Source: an uncultured Alphaproteobacteria bacterium (GTDB lineage: Bacteria; Pseudomonadota; Alphaproteobacteria; RF32; CAG-239). From it: a stretch of DNA of 64,000 nucleotides. The translations under genes were made by a program, and so were the position numbers. The notes under the pieces were generated by a model that ran no database searches, had not been told where the DNA came from, and saw only the letters and a list, made by a program, of their open reading frames with translations. This document shows positions 51,413 through 61,406 of the stretch, in pieces. The stretch lies in contig CALXPL010000002.1 in assembly GCA_944390275.1 (NCBI GenBank), positions 62,001 to 126,000 on the forward strand, read 5' to 3'. Position 1 is the first letter of the stretch, and the number at the start of each line of letters is the position of its first letter.

Positions 51413-52747
51413 TTATACAACACATTCGCGGATGATATCGTCTTTTACTTTAGCTTTAATACGTTTAATCCGCATTTTTTCCGTAGCAATAATTTCATAA
51501 AAGCAAAATTCGTCTTCTATTTTATCGCCAACCTTAGGAACACGTCCGAGAAGTCCGAAAACATATCCGCCAATAGTGCTTTCTTCATGATTACAAACAG
51601 GCAAGTCAAAGCATTCAAAGGCATCTTCAATAAGAACAACACCATCAAATTCATAAGTTTTATTGTCAATTTTTTTGATGGGTTCTTCCGTAACAATATC
51701 GTGTTCATCTTGAATATCACCGACAAGTTCTTCCAAGATGTCTTCCATAGAAAGCATACCAGCCGTTCCGCCATACTCGTCAACAACAATAGCAACATGA
51801 ATATGCCGCGACATCATCAAATGTAATACTTCAGAAATAGATTTATTTTCAGGGACAAAAAGAATTTGTCTTTTAATTTTGCTTAAAAGCTCTTTCCCCG
51901 GCATTTCAACAGTATTTTCGAGCAAATCACGAATATGAATCATTCCGATAATATTATCTTTATCTTTATCACATAAAGGATAACGAGTATGTTTTGTATT
52001 ACGTACAAAATCCATAACATGCTCATAAGAATCACTTAAGTAGAGACATTTCATATCTTGTCTGGGAATCATAATTTCATGAGCAAAAATTTCAGAAAAA
52101 TCAATTGCATTTTTAATAATTTCGCTTTCGGTATCATCAATAACACCACCTTGTTTTGAAGCATTTACAATAAGTTTAATTTCTTCTTCCGAGTGGGTCA
52201 TGTCGTTTTCGGTAGCCGGAGTAATTCCCATAAGTTTTAAACAAAAGAGAGTTAAACTGTCCAAAACCCAAATAAAAGGATAGAAAGTTCTTTTAAAAAG
52301 GTAGAGAGGATAGGCCACAATTAAAACAAAAGTTTCTGTTTTTTGAATAGCTAAAGATTTTGGAATTAATTCACCCAAGACAACGTGCATAAGGGTTATG
52401 AAACCAAAAGCCACACCAAAGCTGATGGAATGAAGCAAAATAGGATTATCAACAAAGAAGTCGCCTAAAAGATTTTCGAGTAATTTAGAAACGGCCGGTT
52501 CACCAATCCAACCAAGACCAAGGGAAGCTAGAGTAATTCCGAGTTGGATTGCACTAAGGTAAGTATCCATTTTATGGTGAATTTTTAGAGCAATTTGTGC
52601 GCGTTTATTTCCGGCATGGGCTAATTCTTCCAATTTTGTACGGCGCATTTTAACGATAGCAAATTCAGAAACAACAAAAAAGGCATTAGCCAAAACAAGT
52701 AAAAAAACTAAAAATAAATTAAAAACATACGAATAAATTGGACTCAT
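51413..52747 (-). CDS. CorC/HlyC-family CNNM-like transporter
   Basis: A 444-residue membrane protein. The DUF21/CNNM transmembrane domain (about 1-200) contains the SAIQLGITLASLGLGWIGEPAV and HVVLGELIPKSLAIQ motifs. Two CBS domains (about 215-335; MIPRQDM, YPLCDKDKDNIIGMIHIRDLL, HIHVAIVVDEYGGTAGMLSMEDILEELVGDI) and a C-terminal CorC_HlyC domain (about 355-435) follow. Relatives are linked to magnesium or cobalt efflux. The old label hemolysin is not supported. Confidence 0.92.
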   Translation of the reverse strand: MSPIYSYVFNLFLVFLLVLANAFFVVSEFAIVKMRRTKLEELAHAGNKRAQIALKIHHKMDTYLSAIQLGITLASLGLGWIGEPAVSKLLENLLGDFFVDNPILLHSISFGVAFGFITLMHVVLGELIPKSLAIQKTETFVLIVAYPLYLFKRTFYPFIWVLDSLTLFCLKLMGITPATENDMTHSEEEIKLIVNASKQGGVIDDTESEIIKNAIDFSEIFAHEIMIPRQDMKCLYLSDSYEHVMDFVRNTKHTRYPLCDKDKDNIIGMIHIRDLLENTVEMPGKELLSKIKRQILFVPENKSISEVLHLMMSRHIHVAIVVDEYGGTAGMLSMEDILEELVGDIQDEHDIVTEEPIKKIDNKTYEFDGVVLIEDAFECFDLPVCNHEESTIGGYVFGLLGRVPKVGDKIEDEFCFYEIIATEKMRIKRIKAKVKDDIIRECVV

Positions 52748-52962
52748 AATTAAAAAATATACCTCATAAAATTAATAATAAAAAAAGCTATAACATATTT
52801 TATTTTAAATTTCATTAATTTTTTAAGAAAAATATTACGAATAATAGATTATTTTTAGAAATAAAAGGGAAGGTTAAGAAAATTTTTAATCAAGATTTGA
52901 AACAAGAAAAAAAGGCCTATATGATAAATATTAGAATAGGTTATTTTATAAAGTGAGGAACA

Positions 52963-55900
52963 ATGAAGAAATCCGCCTTAATTATGAGCTTAGTTTTTTT
53001 ACCACATTCTGTTTATGCTATTACGACAACAATACCTGCCGGAACGGTCCAAACAGGAGGTGATGTCAATACGGTTGTAACACAAAATGTTTACGGAGAG
53101 GCTGATAATTTTACGATTTCAGGAAATCAGCAAATAATGAGTGGCGGAATCTCAAAAAATAGTAATATCTATCCCTATGGGCAACAAAATGTTTACAAAG
53201 GCGGAACATCTTATAATACGAATATTCAATATAGTGCAATGCAAAATATTCAAGGAAACTCCTATACAAGTAATGTTGAATCACAAGGAACCATGAATGT
53301 TAATAGTGGAGGCAATGCTTTTGATACGACAGTGAATGGCGGAACAATGTCTGTTTTAAAAGGAGGTACGTCCCAAGGAACTGTTTTATCTTCAGGGACA
53401 GTAAATGTTTATGGAACAGATAACGGTACAACAATAAACGGCGGGTTATATGAAATTAAATATCGTGGAATATCAAATAATGCAATCTTAACCAACGGAA
53501 CTCAAAAGATAGATTCGGGCGGAAAAGCAAAATACACAACAATAAACGGGGGAACACAAGAGGTTTACGGAGATTCCTTAAACAGTACATTAAATACCGG
53601 AGGAGTAATGAATGTGTATAGCTCCGGTTATGTTGAAAATTCAACGATTAACGGAGGAACACTGACATTAAAAAGTGGAGCATTTGCTCAAAATAATACC
53701 ATGCTTAGCGGAAATGAAAATGTTTATGGTCAAGATATCGGAAGCACAATAAAGGGTGGAGTGCAAAAAATTTATCAAGACGGAGTTGCCGATGAGGTAA
53801 CCATAACAGAAAATGGCAAACAAGAGATATTACAAGGAGCTTATGCCTATAATAATAATGTATCCAATGGCGGAATACAACAAATAGATGAAGGAGGATA
53901 CGCGTACCGCAGTAATGTAGAGAGCGGAGGAACCATGAATGTTTCTGGAGGTAGTTACGAAAGTAATATAGCTCAAGGGGGAATAATTAATGTTTTGGCC
54001 GGAGGAAATGCAGAAGACACGGCAGTGAACGGAGGAAGTTTGCTGATTAATGCAAATGCCGCAGCGCAAGGAACAAATTTAAGCTCAGGAACGGAAACGA
54101 TATACGGCACGGATAAGAATTCAAGCATAAGCGGAGGCGAACAAATTGTCGAAAGTGGAGGGATAATAAGTGGCAATAGTGTGTCTGGACAAGGAAAAAT
54201 AACGGTAAATGCCGGAGGGAATGCTGAGAATACAAATGTAAAAGGCGGTGGCTTGTATATAAAGAGCGGAGCTATTTCCAATAATAGTATCATTAGTGCG
54301 GGAACGGAATATGTTGAAGGTATAAGCAATAATGCAACAATCAAAAACACTGGCAGTCAAAATATTTTGTCAGGAGGTCAAGCGAGTGGAAGTAAGATAA
54401 GCAATTTCGGTACACAAAACATCTATGAGGGAGGTTTAGCATCAAACAGTACAATTAATATATATGGAAGGCAGAATATTTATGAGGGAGGAGTAAGTGA
54501 TAAGGCTCAAATAAATTTTTGGGGAACACAAAAAGTATATAACGGGGGAAAAGTAACAAATAGTAATGTTAATACGGGAGGAACACTAACAATTTTTTCA
54601 GGAGGAATTGCTGAAAATACAAAAGTTACAGGAGGTGTACTCCAATTAAAAAGCGGCGGAATGTTGATGGGGCAAACAACAGCAAATAACAGTATTATTA
54701 ACGTTTCGGGAAATAATACAATTCCACAATTAGATTTAAATAAGAGTCTTGTTAATGTTGTTTATACTCCTAATTATACAACTTTAAATATTAATCAATT
54801 AAATGGTAATGGTGTTTTTAGCTTAAGAAGCGATTTAAGTCAAAATAAAGCAGATATTCTTAATGTAAGAGGAGGCGATGGAAACTTTGGATTAATAGTA
54901 AATGATTATAGCTTAGCAACAGCACCAAAGAAATATAAGATTATTGATGAAAGTTCATCGGCACACGATAATTTTTATCTCATTGGCGGAGGCGTTGATG
55001 TCGGAGCCTATGTCTATGATTTAAAAAAGGAAAATAATGCTTGGTATTTGGAAAGGACGGATATACTGTCAGACAGTTCCTATATTGCTAAAAATACCTA
55101 TAGTTCTCTTTCTTCACTTTTTTATACGCATATAAATCCGGTTTATAATCATTTGCGCATAGGACATAAAAATAAACAAGAAAAAGGAGGCTTATGGGTT
55201 GACAGCATTGGCAGAAGAGTGAAATTACATTATAAAGACAAAACCAAAAGCCAAATAGATGTTTATGGTGGAAGTTTAGGAGCGGATTATCAGATATGGC
55301 AAAATGATAATTATACAGCCCGATTGGGTATTTATGGAGGTTATACGGATTCAAAACAAACTTATGACCGTATGGGACGAGGAGACGGTGATACAAAAAG
55401 TTTAGGTTTGTATGGAACGCTGGCAAATGAAAACAATTGGTTTGTTGATTTTGTTGGGACGTATTTTTGGCATGAGCAAGAAATCAAAAGTTATACGCCG
55501 GCACAAGACGTTGTTCGCGGAAAGTATGATACAAACAGTTGGCAAATGGCGACATATCTAGGAAAAAGAATAGAATTAGAAAATAACTGGTTTTTAGAAC
55601 CAACGGCAGGTTTGAGTTATATGCATGTCGAAGGGCTGGAATATCGTACAAATTACAACACTTATGTTAAAGCATCGGGAGCTGGTTTCTTAAGCGGAAG
55701 TGCCGGTTTATATGGCGGAAAAGAGATAATTTTTGACAATGGTATGATTTTGAATGCTTATGGTAGAACCAATTTGATTTATGATTGGGATGGAAAAAGC
55801 AAAGTTCAGGTATCGGATTATGTTTTTGAAGAAGATATTGCTTCGTTGCGATATGAATTTGGTGCGGGAGTTAATGCAAAATTTGATGAGCAGAGTTCAG

Positions 55901-55983
55901 CTTATTTTGAAGCAACAACACAATTGGGCGACCAAGTTGATATTCCTTGGGAGTTTAATGTAGGATATCGCTATGCTTTTTAA
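52963..55983 (+). CDS. Autotransporter adhesin with AIDA-like repeats
   Basis: A 1006-residue type Va secreted protein. A signal peptide (MKKSALIMSLVFLPHSVYA) is followed by a passenger of about 600 residues built of imperfect repeats with the AIDA/Ag43 pattern 'G......V..GG...............GG' (for example MNVNSGGNAFDTTVNGGTM). An autochaperone-like stretch covers about 610-700. The C-terminal beta-barrel (about 745-1006: LWVDSIGRRVKL, YGGSLGADYQIWQ, YGTLANENNWFVDFVGTYFWH, EFNVGYRYAF) ends in Phe, as outer-membrane proteins do. It probably mediates adhesion or self-aggregation. GTGAGGA precedes the ATG. Confidence 0.92.
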   Translation: MKKSALIMSLVFLPHSVYAITTTIPAGTVQTGGDVNTVVTQNVYGEADNFTISGNQQIMSGGISKNSNIYPYGQQNVYKGGTSYNTNIQYSAMQNIQGNSYTSNVESQGTMNVNSGGNAFDTTVNGGTMSVLKGGTSQGTVLSSGTVNVYGTDNGTTINGGLYEIKYRGISNNAILTNGTQKIDSGGKAKYTTINGGTQEVYGDSLNSTLNTGGVMNVYSSGYVENSTINGGTLTLKSGAFAQNNTMLSGNENVYGQDIGSTIKGGVQKIYQDGVADEVTITENGKQEILQGAYAYNNNVSNGGIQQIDEGGYAYRSNVESGGTMNVSGGSYESNIAQGGIINVLAGGNAEDTAVNGGSLLINANAAAQGTNLSSGTETIYGTDKNSSISGGEQIVESGGIISGNSVSGQGKITVNAGGNAENTNVKGGGLYIKSGAISNNSIISAGTEYVEGISNNATIKNTGSQNILSGGQASGSKISNFGTQNIYEGGLASNSTINIYGRQNIYEGGVSDKAQINFWGTQKVYNGGKVTNSNVNTGGTLTIFSGGIAENTKVTGGVLQLKSGGMLMGQTTANNSIINVSGNNTIPQLDLNKSLVNVVYTPNYTTLNINQLNGNGVFSLRSDLSQNKADILNVRGGDGNFGLIVNDYSLATAPKKYKIIDESSSAHDNFYLIGGGVDVGAYVYDLKKENNAWYLERTDILSDSSYIAKNTYSSLSSLFYTHINPVYNHLRIGHKNKQEKGGLWVDSIGRRVKLHYKDKTKSQIDVYGGSLGADYQIWQNDNYTARLGIYGGYTDSKQTYDRMGRGDGDTKSLGLYGTLANENNWFVDFVGTYFWHEQEIKSYTPAQDVVRGKYDTNSWQMATYLGKRIELENNWFLEPTAGLSYMHVEGLEYRTNYNTYVKASGAGFLSGSAGLYGGKEIIFDNGMILNAYGRTNLIYDWDGKSKVQVSDYVFEEDIASLRYEFGAGVNAKFDEQSSAYFEATTQLGDQVDIPWEFNVGYRYAF

Positions 55984-55988
55984 GAAAA

Positions 55989-57329
55989 TTAACCTTTTAT
56001 AATTCTAACTTCAAAGCTATTGTCAGCATTACGAAATAAAATATGGCAACCATAGATTTCCGCAATTCGTAAAACAATGGAAAGTCCAAGACCGCTTCCA
56101 GATTGCTTTTGTCCGGCAGGACGATAAAATCGGCGGCCGATAAGGGAAAGCACTTGATTATCAAGCTGAACATTTGTATTTATTACGGATAAAATATTAT
56201 TTTCAAAAGAAATTTTAATTTCTGAGTCTTGGGGAGAATATTTTAAGGCATTATCCAATAAATTGCGCATGATAAGAGAAGCTAACAGAGAATTTCCTTG
56301 GTCAAAAGGTGCTGTCCCGTCATCGCTGAAAGAAATATTAATATTTTTACGAGTGGCTTCTTGTGAATATTCCTCAATGAGCTGTTTGGTTAATTTTGAC
56401 CAGATTATTTTTTCAGAGATTGTATCTTGAAGTGAGGATTCTGCCTTTGATAGAGCTAAAAGTTGTTCAACTAGACGAGAAGAGCGGGCAATACCTTCTT
56501 GAAGTTTTAATAGAGTTGATTGGCGAAGTTGTTCATCATTATCCGCCATTTGCAAAACTTCTAATTGAACTTTAAGAGCCGTAAGCGGCGAGCGCAATTC
56601 ATGGGCGGAATCGGCAATAAAACTTCTTTCTTTATCAAGCATAAGTTTAATTTTAGCAAAAAGATTATTCAAAGAAAGCACCAAAGGACGAATTTCAGAA
56701 GAAAGGTTTGCCAAATCTAAAGGAGATAGGTCATTAGGAGACCTGTTTCCTAAATTTTTAGCAACTTTGTTGAGCGGAATAAACTCAAGAGAAATAATGA
56801 GAATCATAAGAATTAAAAGGATAAAAATTCCAATTCCCCAAGGAATAAGGAATTCTTCGGTCATATCCCAAACAACATCGTTCCTGTATTCTAATTCTTG
56901 TCCGACAGCAATGACAAAGTTATTATCCGCAGAGTAGAGCCAGACAATGCGCCACTTTTCTCCGTCAACGGGTTGATTGACAAAAGTCCCGACATGCGGA
57001 AAATACAGAAAGTCTTTTCCGTTTTCATTATCATGGAAAATGAGCTTTCCGGTTTTATTGAAGATGGCAAAGCCAATTGCTTCGTCTTCTTCTTCAGCAT
57101 TATGAATGTTTTTAAGCAAGCGATTTGTTGATTTTTGGGTAGTATCGGTAATTGCGTTCCAATCGGCAGAAGCAAGTTGACGAGCAAGAGCTATTTGGTA
57201 AGTATCAAAAAATTCATCAACTTTTTTATTTGTTTCATGATAGGAAACAAAGGCCGCCAGAGAAAAAACGATTAAAGAAGTTAAGATGAAGGCAAGAATG
57301 AGTCTTAAACGTAAACTGGATCGAAACAT
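55989..57329 (-). CDS. qseC: Sensor histidine kinase, QseC-like
   Basis: A 446-residue membrane kinase. Two helices (about 8-28 and 150-175) flank a periplasmic sensor of about 120 residues. The H-box SAHELRSPLTALKVQLEVL, N-box RNLLDNALKYSP and G-box GSGLGLSIVLRIAEIYG are intact. The frame is open to 57374, but GGAGG sits before the ATG at 57329, one base after the stop of the response regulator. Partner and context point to a QseC/PmrB-type system; the ligand is unknown. Confidence 0.88.
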   Translation of the reverse strand: MFRSSLRLRLILAFILTSLIVFSLAAFVSYHETNKKVDEFFDTYQIALARQLASADWNAITDTTQKSTNRLLKNIHNAEEEDEAIGFAIFNKTGKLIFHDNENGKDFLYFPHVGTFVNQPVDGEKWRIVWLYSADNNFVIAVGQELEYRNDVVWDMTEEFLIPWGIGIFILLILMILIISLEFIPLNKVAKNLGNRSPNDLSPLDLANLSSEIRPLVLSLNNLFAKIKLMLDKERSFIADSAHELRSPLTALKVQLEVLQMADNDEQLRQSTLLKLQEGIARSSRLVEQLLALSKAESSLQDTISEKIIWSKLTKQLIEEYSQEATRKNINISFSDDGTAPFDQGNSLLASLIMRNLLDNALKYSPQDSEIKISFENNILSVINTNVQLDNQVLSLIGRRFYRPAGQKQSGSGLGLSIVLRIAEIYGCHILFRNADNSFEVRIIKG

Positions 57330-57330
57330 T

Positions 57331-57987
57331 TTATTCCTCCATAATATAACCGATTTTGTTAATAGTTTTAACAATATCTTTTCCGAGTTTTTTTCGTAAA
57401 TGGTGAATATGCACTTCTACGGCATTACTTTGCACTTCATCATCCCAAGAGTAAATTTTATTTTCAATTTGTTCTTTAGATAAGACTTTGTTTTTATTGA
57501 GCATCAACAGTTCAAGAACAATAAGTTCTTTAGGGGAAAGCACAACTTCGCATTCTGATTTAAAAACTTTACGGGATTGAGGAGAAAAACGGACATCTTT
57601 GAAGGTAATGTCGGGTGAGAAAGTTCCGTTGTTTCGTCGGATTAGGGCATTAAGCCGAGCTTGAACTTCTTTTAGATCAAAGGGTTTTGCGAGATAGTCA
57701 TCAGCACCGGAGTTAAGACCAAGGATTCGTTGGTCAACATCACCACGAGCCGTAAGAATAAGGACAGGTTCTTTTTTCCCAGATTGTCGCCATTCATGCA
57801 AGATATCTAAACCATCAATATGAGGAAGTCCTAAATCAAGGATGACAGCATCGTAGGGAGCTTGAAAAAGAGCTTCTTTTCCGTCTTCGCCATTATCAAA
57901 CCAGTCGATGGAAAATCCTAGTTTTTCTAAACCGATTTTAATTCCGTCGCCGATAAGATTGTCATCCTCAATTAATAGAACTCTCAT
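57331..57987 (-). CDS. qseB: OmpR-family response regulator, QseB-like
   Basis: A 218-residue DNA-binding regulator. The receiver domain has EDD (about 7-9), the phospho-acceptor Asp in VILDLGLPHIDG (about 51), Thr in ILTARGD and Lys in AKPFDL. The winged-helix domain (about 125-218) has LSPKELIVLELLMLNKNKVLSKEQIENKIY and VEVHIHHLRKKLG. It is encoded between the YgiW-like protein and the kinase on one strand. Confidence 0.92.
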   Translation of the reverse strand: MRVLLIEDDNLIGDGIKIGLEKLGFSIDWFDNGEDGKEALFQAPYDAVILDLGLPHIDGLDILHEWRQSGKKEPVLILTARGDVDQRILGLNSGADDYLAKPFDLKEVQARLNALIRRNNGTFSPDITFKDVRFSPQSRKVFKSECEVVLSPKELIVLELLMLNKNKVLSKEQIENKIYSWDDEVQSNAVEVHIHHLRKKLGKDIVKTINKIGYIMEE

Positions 57988-57999
57988 ATTATTAGCCTT

Positions 58000-58377
58000 T
58001 TATTTCTTGAGATTGATCATATCAACATCAATTTCTGTTTTGAAGAAATCTTTATCAACTTCACCTTGGATAACAACAGTATCCTTAGGCGTTACATTTA
58101 TACCACGCCAATCTTCATGGTCAATATCAATCGTAACAGTTCCGGAAGCATCTTTAAAGAGATATTTTTCATCTCCGAGGCTGCGTTCGATATTACCTTC
58201 TAAAACAACGGGAGTATCATCACTATAAGACAAGGCTTGAGCAACGGAAGATATTGCCAATCCAGGACCTTGAAAACCGCCTAGATTTTGTGGTCCGTTA
58301 AATCCGGCAGCCATAGAAGTTCCGGCAGACAAAGTTAAAGCAACAGCCAAAACGGAAGCGGAAAGAAATTTATTCAT
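58000..58377 (-). CDS. ygiW: YgiW/BOF-family periplasmic stress protein
   Basis: A 125-residue periplasmic OB-fold (BOF) protein. The signal peptide is cut near SMAA (about 24). The domain has DDTPVVLEGNIERSLGDEKYLFKDASGTVTIDIDHEDWRG and a final VDKDFFKTEIDVDMI strand, matching the YgiW/NirD stress-tolerance family. It lies 12 bases before qseB, the gene order seen in ygiW-qseBC operons. GGAG precedes the ATG. Confidence 0.9.
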   Translation of the reverse strand: MNKFLSASVLAVALTLSAGTSMAAGFNGPQNLGGFQGPGLAISSVAQALSYSDDTPVVLEGNIERSLGDEKYLFKDASGTVTIDIDHEDWRGINVTPKDTVVIQGEVDKDFFKTEIDVDMINLKK

Positions 58378-58478
58378 TTTAAGTCTCCTATAAAAAAGTT
58401 TAATTTGTTTGCAAAGTTAGTTGACCATTGCGAACTTAAGGAACGCTTAAGGAAAATAAAAAAATTTTGATAAGAAGA

Positions 58479-60569
58479 TTAATTTCTTTGTTTATGGTGT
58501 TGAACGAAATTGAGTAAATATTTATGTTTAACCTTCATGATATTTTTTTTCTTAGTTAAGATAACAAAAGCAAATGGTTTCAGAGCGTAGGTATCGTTAG
58601 GATTTAAAAGAACGACTTGATGAGAGTTTCTTCTTTCAGAAGTATCAATAAGTAATTGCCATTTTCCTCCGGAAGGAGGTTTGGGTAGAGTATAAGTAAT
58701 AGTATTTTTATTATCGCCTGATGCTAAAATTAAAAAATCATCATCTTCTTTTCGAGAGCTTGTCGCCGCTCCGTTTAACATATAAGCACCTGTTTTTAAA
58801 GAAGGATTATTCCAATCCTCACAAGATCTTTCAGTTCCGTCTGGTCGCAACCAAGTAATGTCTTTAGTATTATTTTGAGGAATTATCTCTCCTGTAAATA
58901 ATTTTAAGTCATGAAAAATAGGATGTTTTTTTCGAAGAGCAATAATTTTGCATATAGTTTTAAAAAGCAATTTTTCATTAGGATTAAGATTTTTCCAATT
59001 TAACCATACAGATTTATCATCAATACAATAAGGATTATTATTGGGAGAAGCAAAAGATTGTTCGTCACCATTTCGCAAAAGGGGGATACCTTTGCTTAAG
59101 ATATTTAAAGCAGCAGAACTTGCAGCTCTTTTAAATAATTCGGTTTCATCAGAAGATTTGATATAAATATCGGGACTTCCATCAAAACCATTCTCCCCAT
59201 TAGGATAAGTATCCTTATGATATTTAAAAGCACCTAAAAGACTAAAACCATCATGAGTAAAAGCCGTACCAACCATAGCAGATTCGTTCAACGATATACT
59301 TTGTATGGCAGAACCGGCAATTTGATTTGCAAATTCAGCAGCAGTATTTTCCCGAGAATTGAAAAAGTCAGCAACAAAATATCTTCTTTTGTCACTCCAT
59401 TCTTTAACATTAGGAACAAGCAGAGAAAAGCGACCTGTAAAATTTCCGCTGAGAGCACTCCAAGGTTCAACATACATTTCCATATTTAGTTTATTCGAGG
59501 CGAATTTAAGTTCTTGAATAAAAGCCCCATTATCTTGAAAGTTTCCAAAATTATCTAAAGCATTATCTCCGGCTAAATCCCAACGAATTCCATCAACACC
59601 GAGTTTATGCAAGAACAGAATATAATCATGCAATAAACGCTGTCCTAATTTTGAATCGAGATTAAAATTATTATGGCAACCGGTAGAATTCATGTAATCG
59701 GCTTTATTATTTCCATCAGGACGATAATAACTTGGACTATCCAAAAGTTTAAAGGAAAGAGCACGATTCCAATATCCTCGTGCAGCATGTTCACCGGTAT
59801 GATTAAACACCGCATCAACTATAACTTTAATATTATTTTTATGCAAAGAATTGATAACATGAGTAAAATCTTTTAGATTTCCATAGCGTGGGTCAATTGC
59901 AAAGTAACAATAAGGGTTATAACCCCAATTATCGAAATATCCATTTTTTTCAGGAATTTGTTTACCGGGACAAGTAGGATTTATAGGCATTAATTCTACA
60001 GTATTAATACCGACTTTTTTCAAATAGTCAATGGTCCAATCTTGGGAAAGAGCGGATAATCGTCCACGATGTTCCATATTAATATTAGGATTTGCAAAGG
60101 AAAAGTTTTTAATATGCGTTTCATAAATAATATTTTCCCCGATAGGAAAATTAGGACGAGAACAAATTAAACTGCTATCAAAAATTTCATTTTGGTTTAT
60201 AACAACGGATTTAGGCATAATAGGAGCAGAATCCAAGTTATTTTCAATGTTAAGGGAATCACTTGTCCAATGAGTAAAAGGAGCAGAAATTTCAAAAGAA
60301 TAAGGATCGACAGCTAATTTAGAAGGATTAAAAAAAAGTCCGTTTTGAGGATCATAATCTCCATAAGCTCTATAACCGTATTTTTGTCCGGGTTTAATAT
60401 TTTTAATTTCTGCTTTCCATATGTTTCCATCTTTTTCCATAGGAATTTTATGTTCATTTTTTTCATCTTGAGAAAAAAGACACAAATCAAGAGCCATAGC
60501 ATTTTCGGAGGCAACAGAAAAGACTGTAGAATTGGGAGAAAAATAAGCTCCTAAATGTTTTTCAAACAT
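58479..60569 (-). CDS. glgX: Glycogen debranching enzyme GlgX
   Basis: A 696-residue isoamylase-type GH13 enzyme that removes alpha-1,6 branches. The N-terminal CBM48-like domain (about 5-110, GYRAYGDYDPQNGLFFNPSKLAVDPY) is followed by the barrel: region I DAVFNHTGE, region II GIRWDLAGD (nucleophile Asp), region III EPWSA (acid Glu) and region IV FTHDGFSL. NYYGYNPY-like NWGYNPYCYFAIDPRYG and LRNGDEQ are present. A 19-residue basic tail is extra. No other glycogen genes are in the window. Confidence 0.93.
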   Translation of the reverse strand: MFEKHLGAYFSPNSTVFSVASENAMALDLCLFSQDEKNEHKIPMEKDGNIWKAEIKNIKPGQKYGYRAYGDYDPQNGLFFNPSKLAVDPYSFEISAPFTHWTSDSLNIENNLDSAPIMPKSVVINQNEIFDSSLICSRPNFPIGENIIYETHIKNFSFANPNINMEHRGRLSALSQDWTIDYLKKVGINTVELMPINPTCPGKQIPEKNGYFDNWGYNPYCYFAIDPRYGNLKDFTHVINSLHKNNIKVIVDAVFNHTGEHAARGYWNRALSFKLLDSPSYYRPDGNNKADYMNSTGCHNNFNLDSKLGQRLLHDYILFLHKLGVDGIRWDLAGDNALDNFGNFQDNGAFIQELKFASNKLNMEMYVEPWSALSGNFTGRFSLLVPNVKEWSDKRRYFVADFFNSRENTAAEFANQIAGSAIQSISLNESAMVGTAFTHDGFSLLGAFKYHKDTYPNGENGFDGSPDIYIKSSDETELFKRAASSAALNILSKGIPLLRNGDEQSFASPNNNPYCIDDKSVWLNWKNLNPNEKLLFKTICKIIALRKKHPIFHDLKLFTGEIIPQNNTKDITWLRPDGTERSCEDWNNPSLKTGAYMLNGAATSSRKEDDDFLILASGDNKNTITYTLPKPPSGGKWQLLIDTSERRNSHQVVLLNPNDTYALKPFAFVILTKKKNIMKVKHKYLLNFVQHHKQRN

Positions 60570-60674
60570 AACGACATAGCCCTAACAAAAAAGGTTTACA
60601 GTTACCAAAAAAAAGGTTAAACATAAACTTAATATAAAATAAATAATGTAATAAAGAAAAGCAAGGGAAAAAAT

Positions 60675-61397
60675 ATGGAAACAAAACAAGTAATCTCATG
60701 CTCAATCGTTGCTTTAGGAATTGCCTTAGGGGGATTTTTCCCAGGCTATTTTTACTATAATGCCAATAGAGATAACCGCACGGTTACCGTAAAAGGTTTA
60801 TCGGAAATGGAAGTAACGGCAGATTTGGCATTTTGGAAAATAAAATTTAAAACAACAGGCAATGATTTGTTGGCCTTACAAAAAAAGATGAGTTCAGATT
60901 TAAGTTTGATACAAAAATATCTGGAAGAACAAGGTTTTAAATCGGAAGAAATAATTGTTGGCCGTATCAATACCAATGATTTAAAAACAAATCCTTATCG
61001 TACCGGAGAAATAGGCGATTCTCGTTATATTTTGGATCAAAGTATTACGGTAAGAAGTCCGAAAGTCAATTTGGTTGAAAGTTCGTTAAGCCAAATAGGT
61101 AATCTGGTTTCAAAAGGGATTATATTTGATAATCAGGAATATTCATCGCCGGTTTCTTATTTATTTACGGGCTTAAACGGGATAAAACCGAAAATGTTGG
61201 AGGAAGCAACACAAAATGCTAAGGAAGCAGCAGAGCAGTTTGCGAAAAGTTCAGAGAGCAAGGTCGGTAAAATAAAAACAGCGAACCAAGGAGTATTTTC
61301 TGTTCTTCCCCGAGAGCAAATTCCCGGAGTAAGTGAAAGTGAACAAATAAATAAAGTCGTAAGAGTTGTTTCAACAGTAGTTTATTATTTGGATTAA
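60675..61397 (+). CDS. SIMPL-domain protein
   Basis: A 240-residue protein with one N-terminal hydrophobic segment (about 8-28, signal anchor) and a SIMPL (DUF541) domain (about 35-238). Typical blocks are RTVTVKGLSEMEVTADLAFWKIKFK, YILDQSITVRSPKVNLVESSLSQIGNLVSKGI and KPKMLEEATQNAKEAAEQFA. It is probably periplasmic; family function is poorly defined. The HAD gene follows 9 bases later. Confidence 0.87.
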   Translation: METKQVISCSIVALGIALGGFFPGYFYYNANRDNRTVTVKGLSEMEVTADLAFWKIKFKTTGNDLLALQKKMSSDLSLIQKYLEEQGFKSEEIIVGRINTNDLKTNPYRTGEIGDSRYILDQSITVRSPKVNLVESSLSQIGNLVSKGIIFDNQEYSSPVSYLFTGLNGIKPKMLEEATQNAKEAAEQFAKSSESKVGKIKTANQGVFSVLPREQIPGVSESEQINKVVRVVSTVVYYLD

Positions 61398-61406
61398 GGT
61401 AAAAAA

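Noticed and set aside
51413..52747. Hemolysin
   Set aside because: The domain order DUF21, two CBS and CorC_HlyC indicates a CNNM/CorC-type ion transporter; the hemolysin name is historical.
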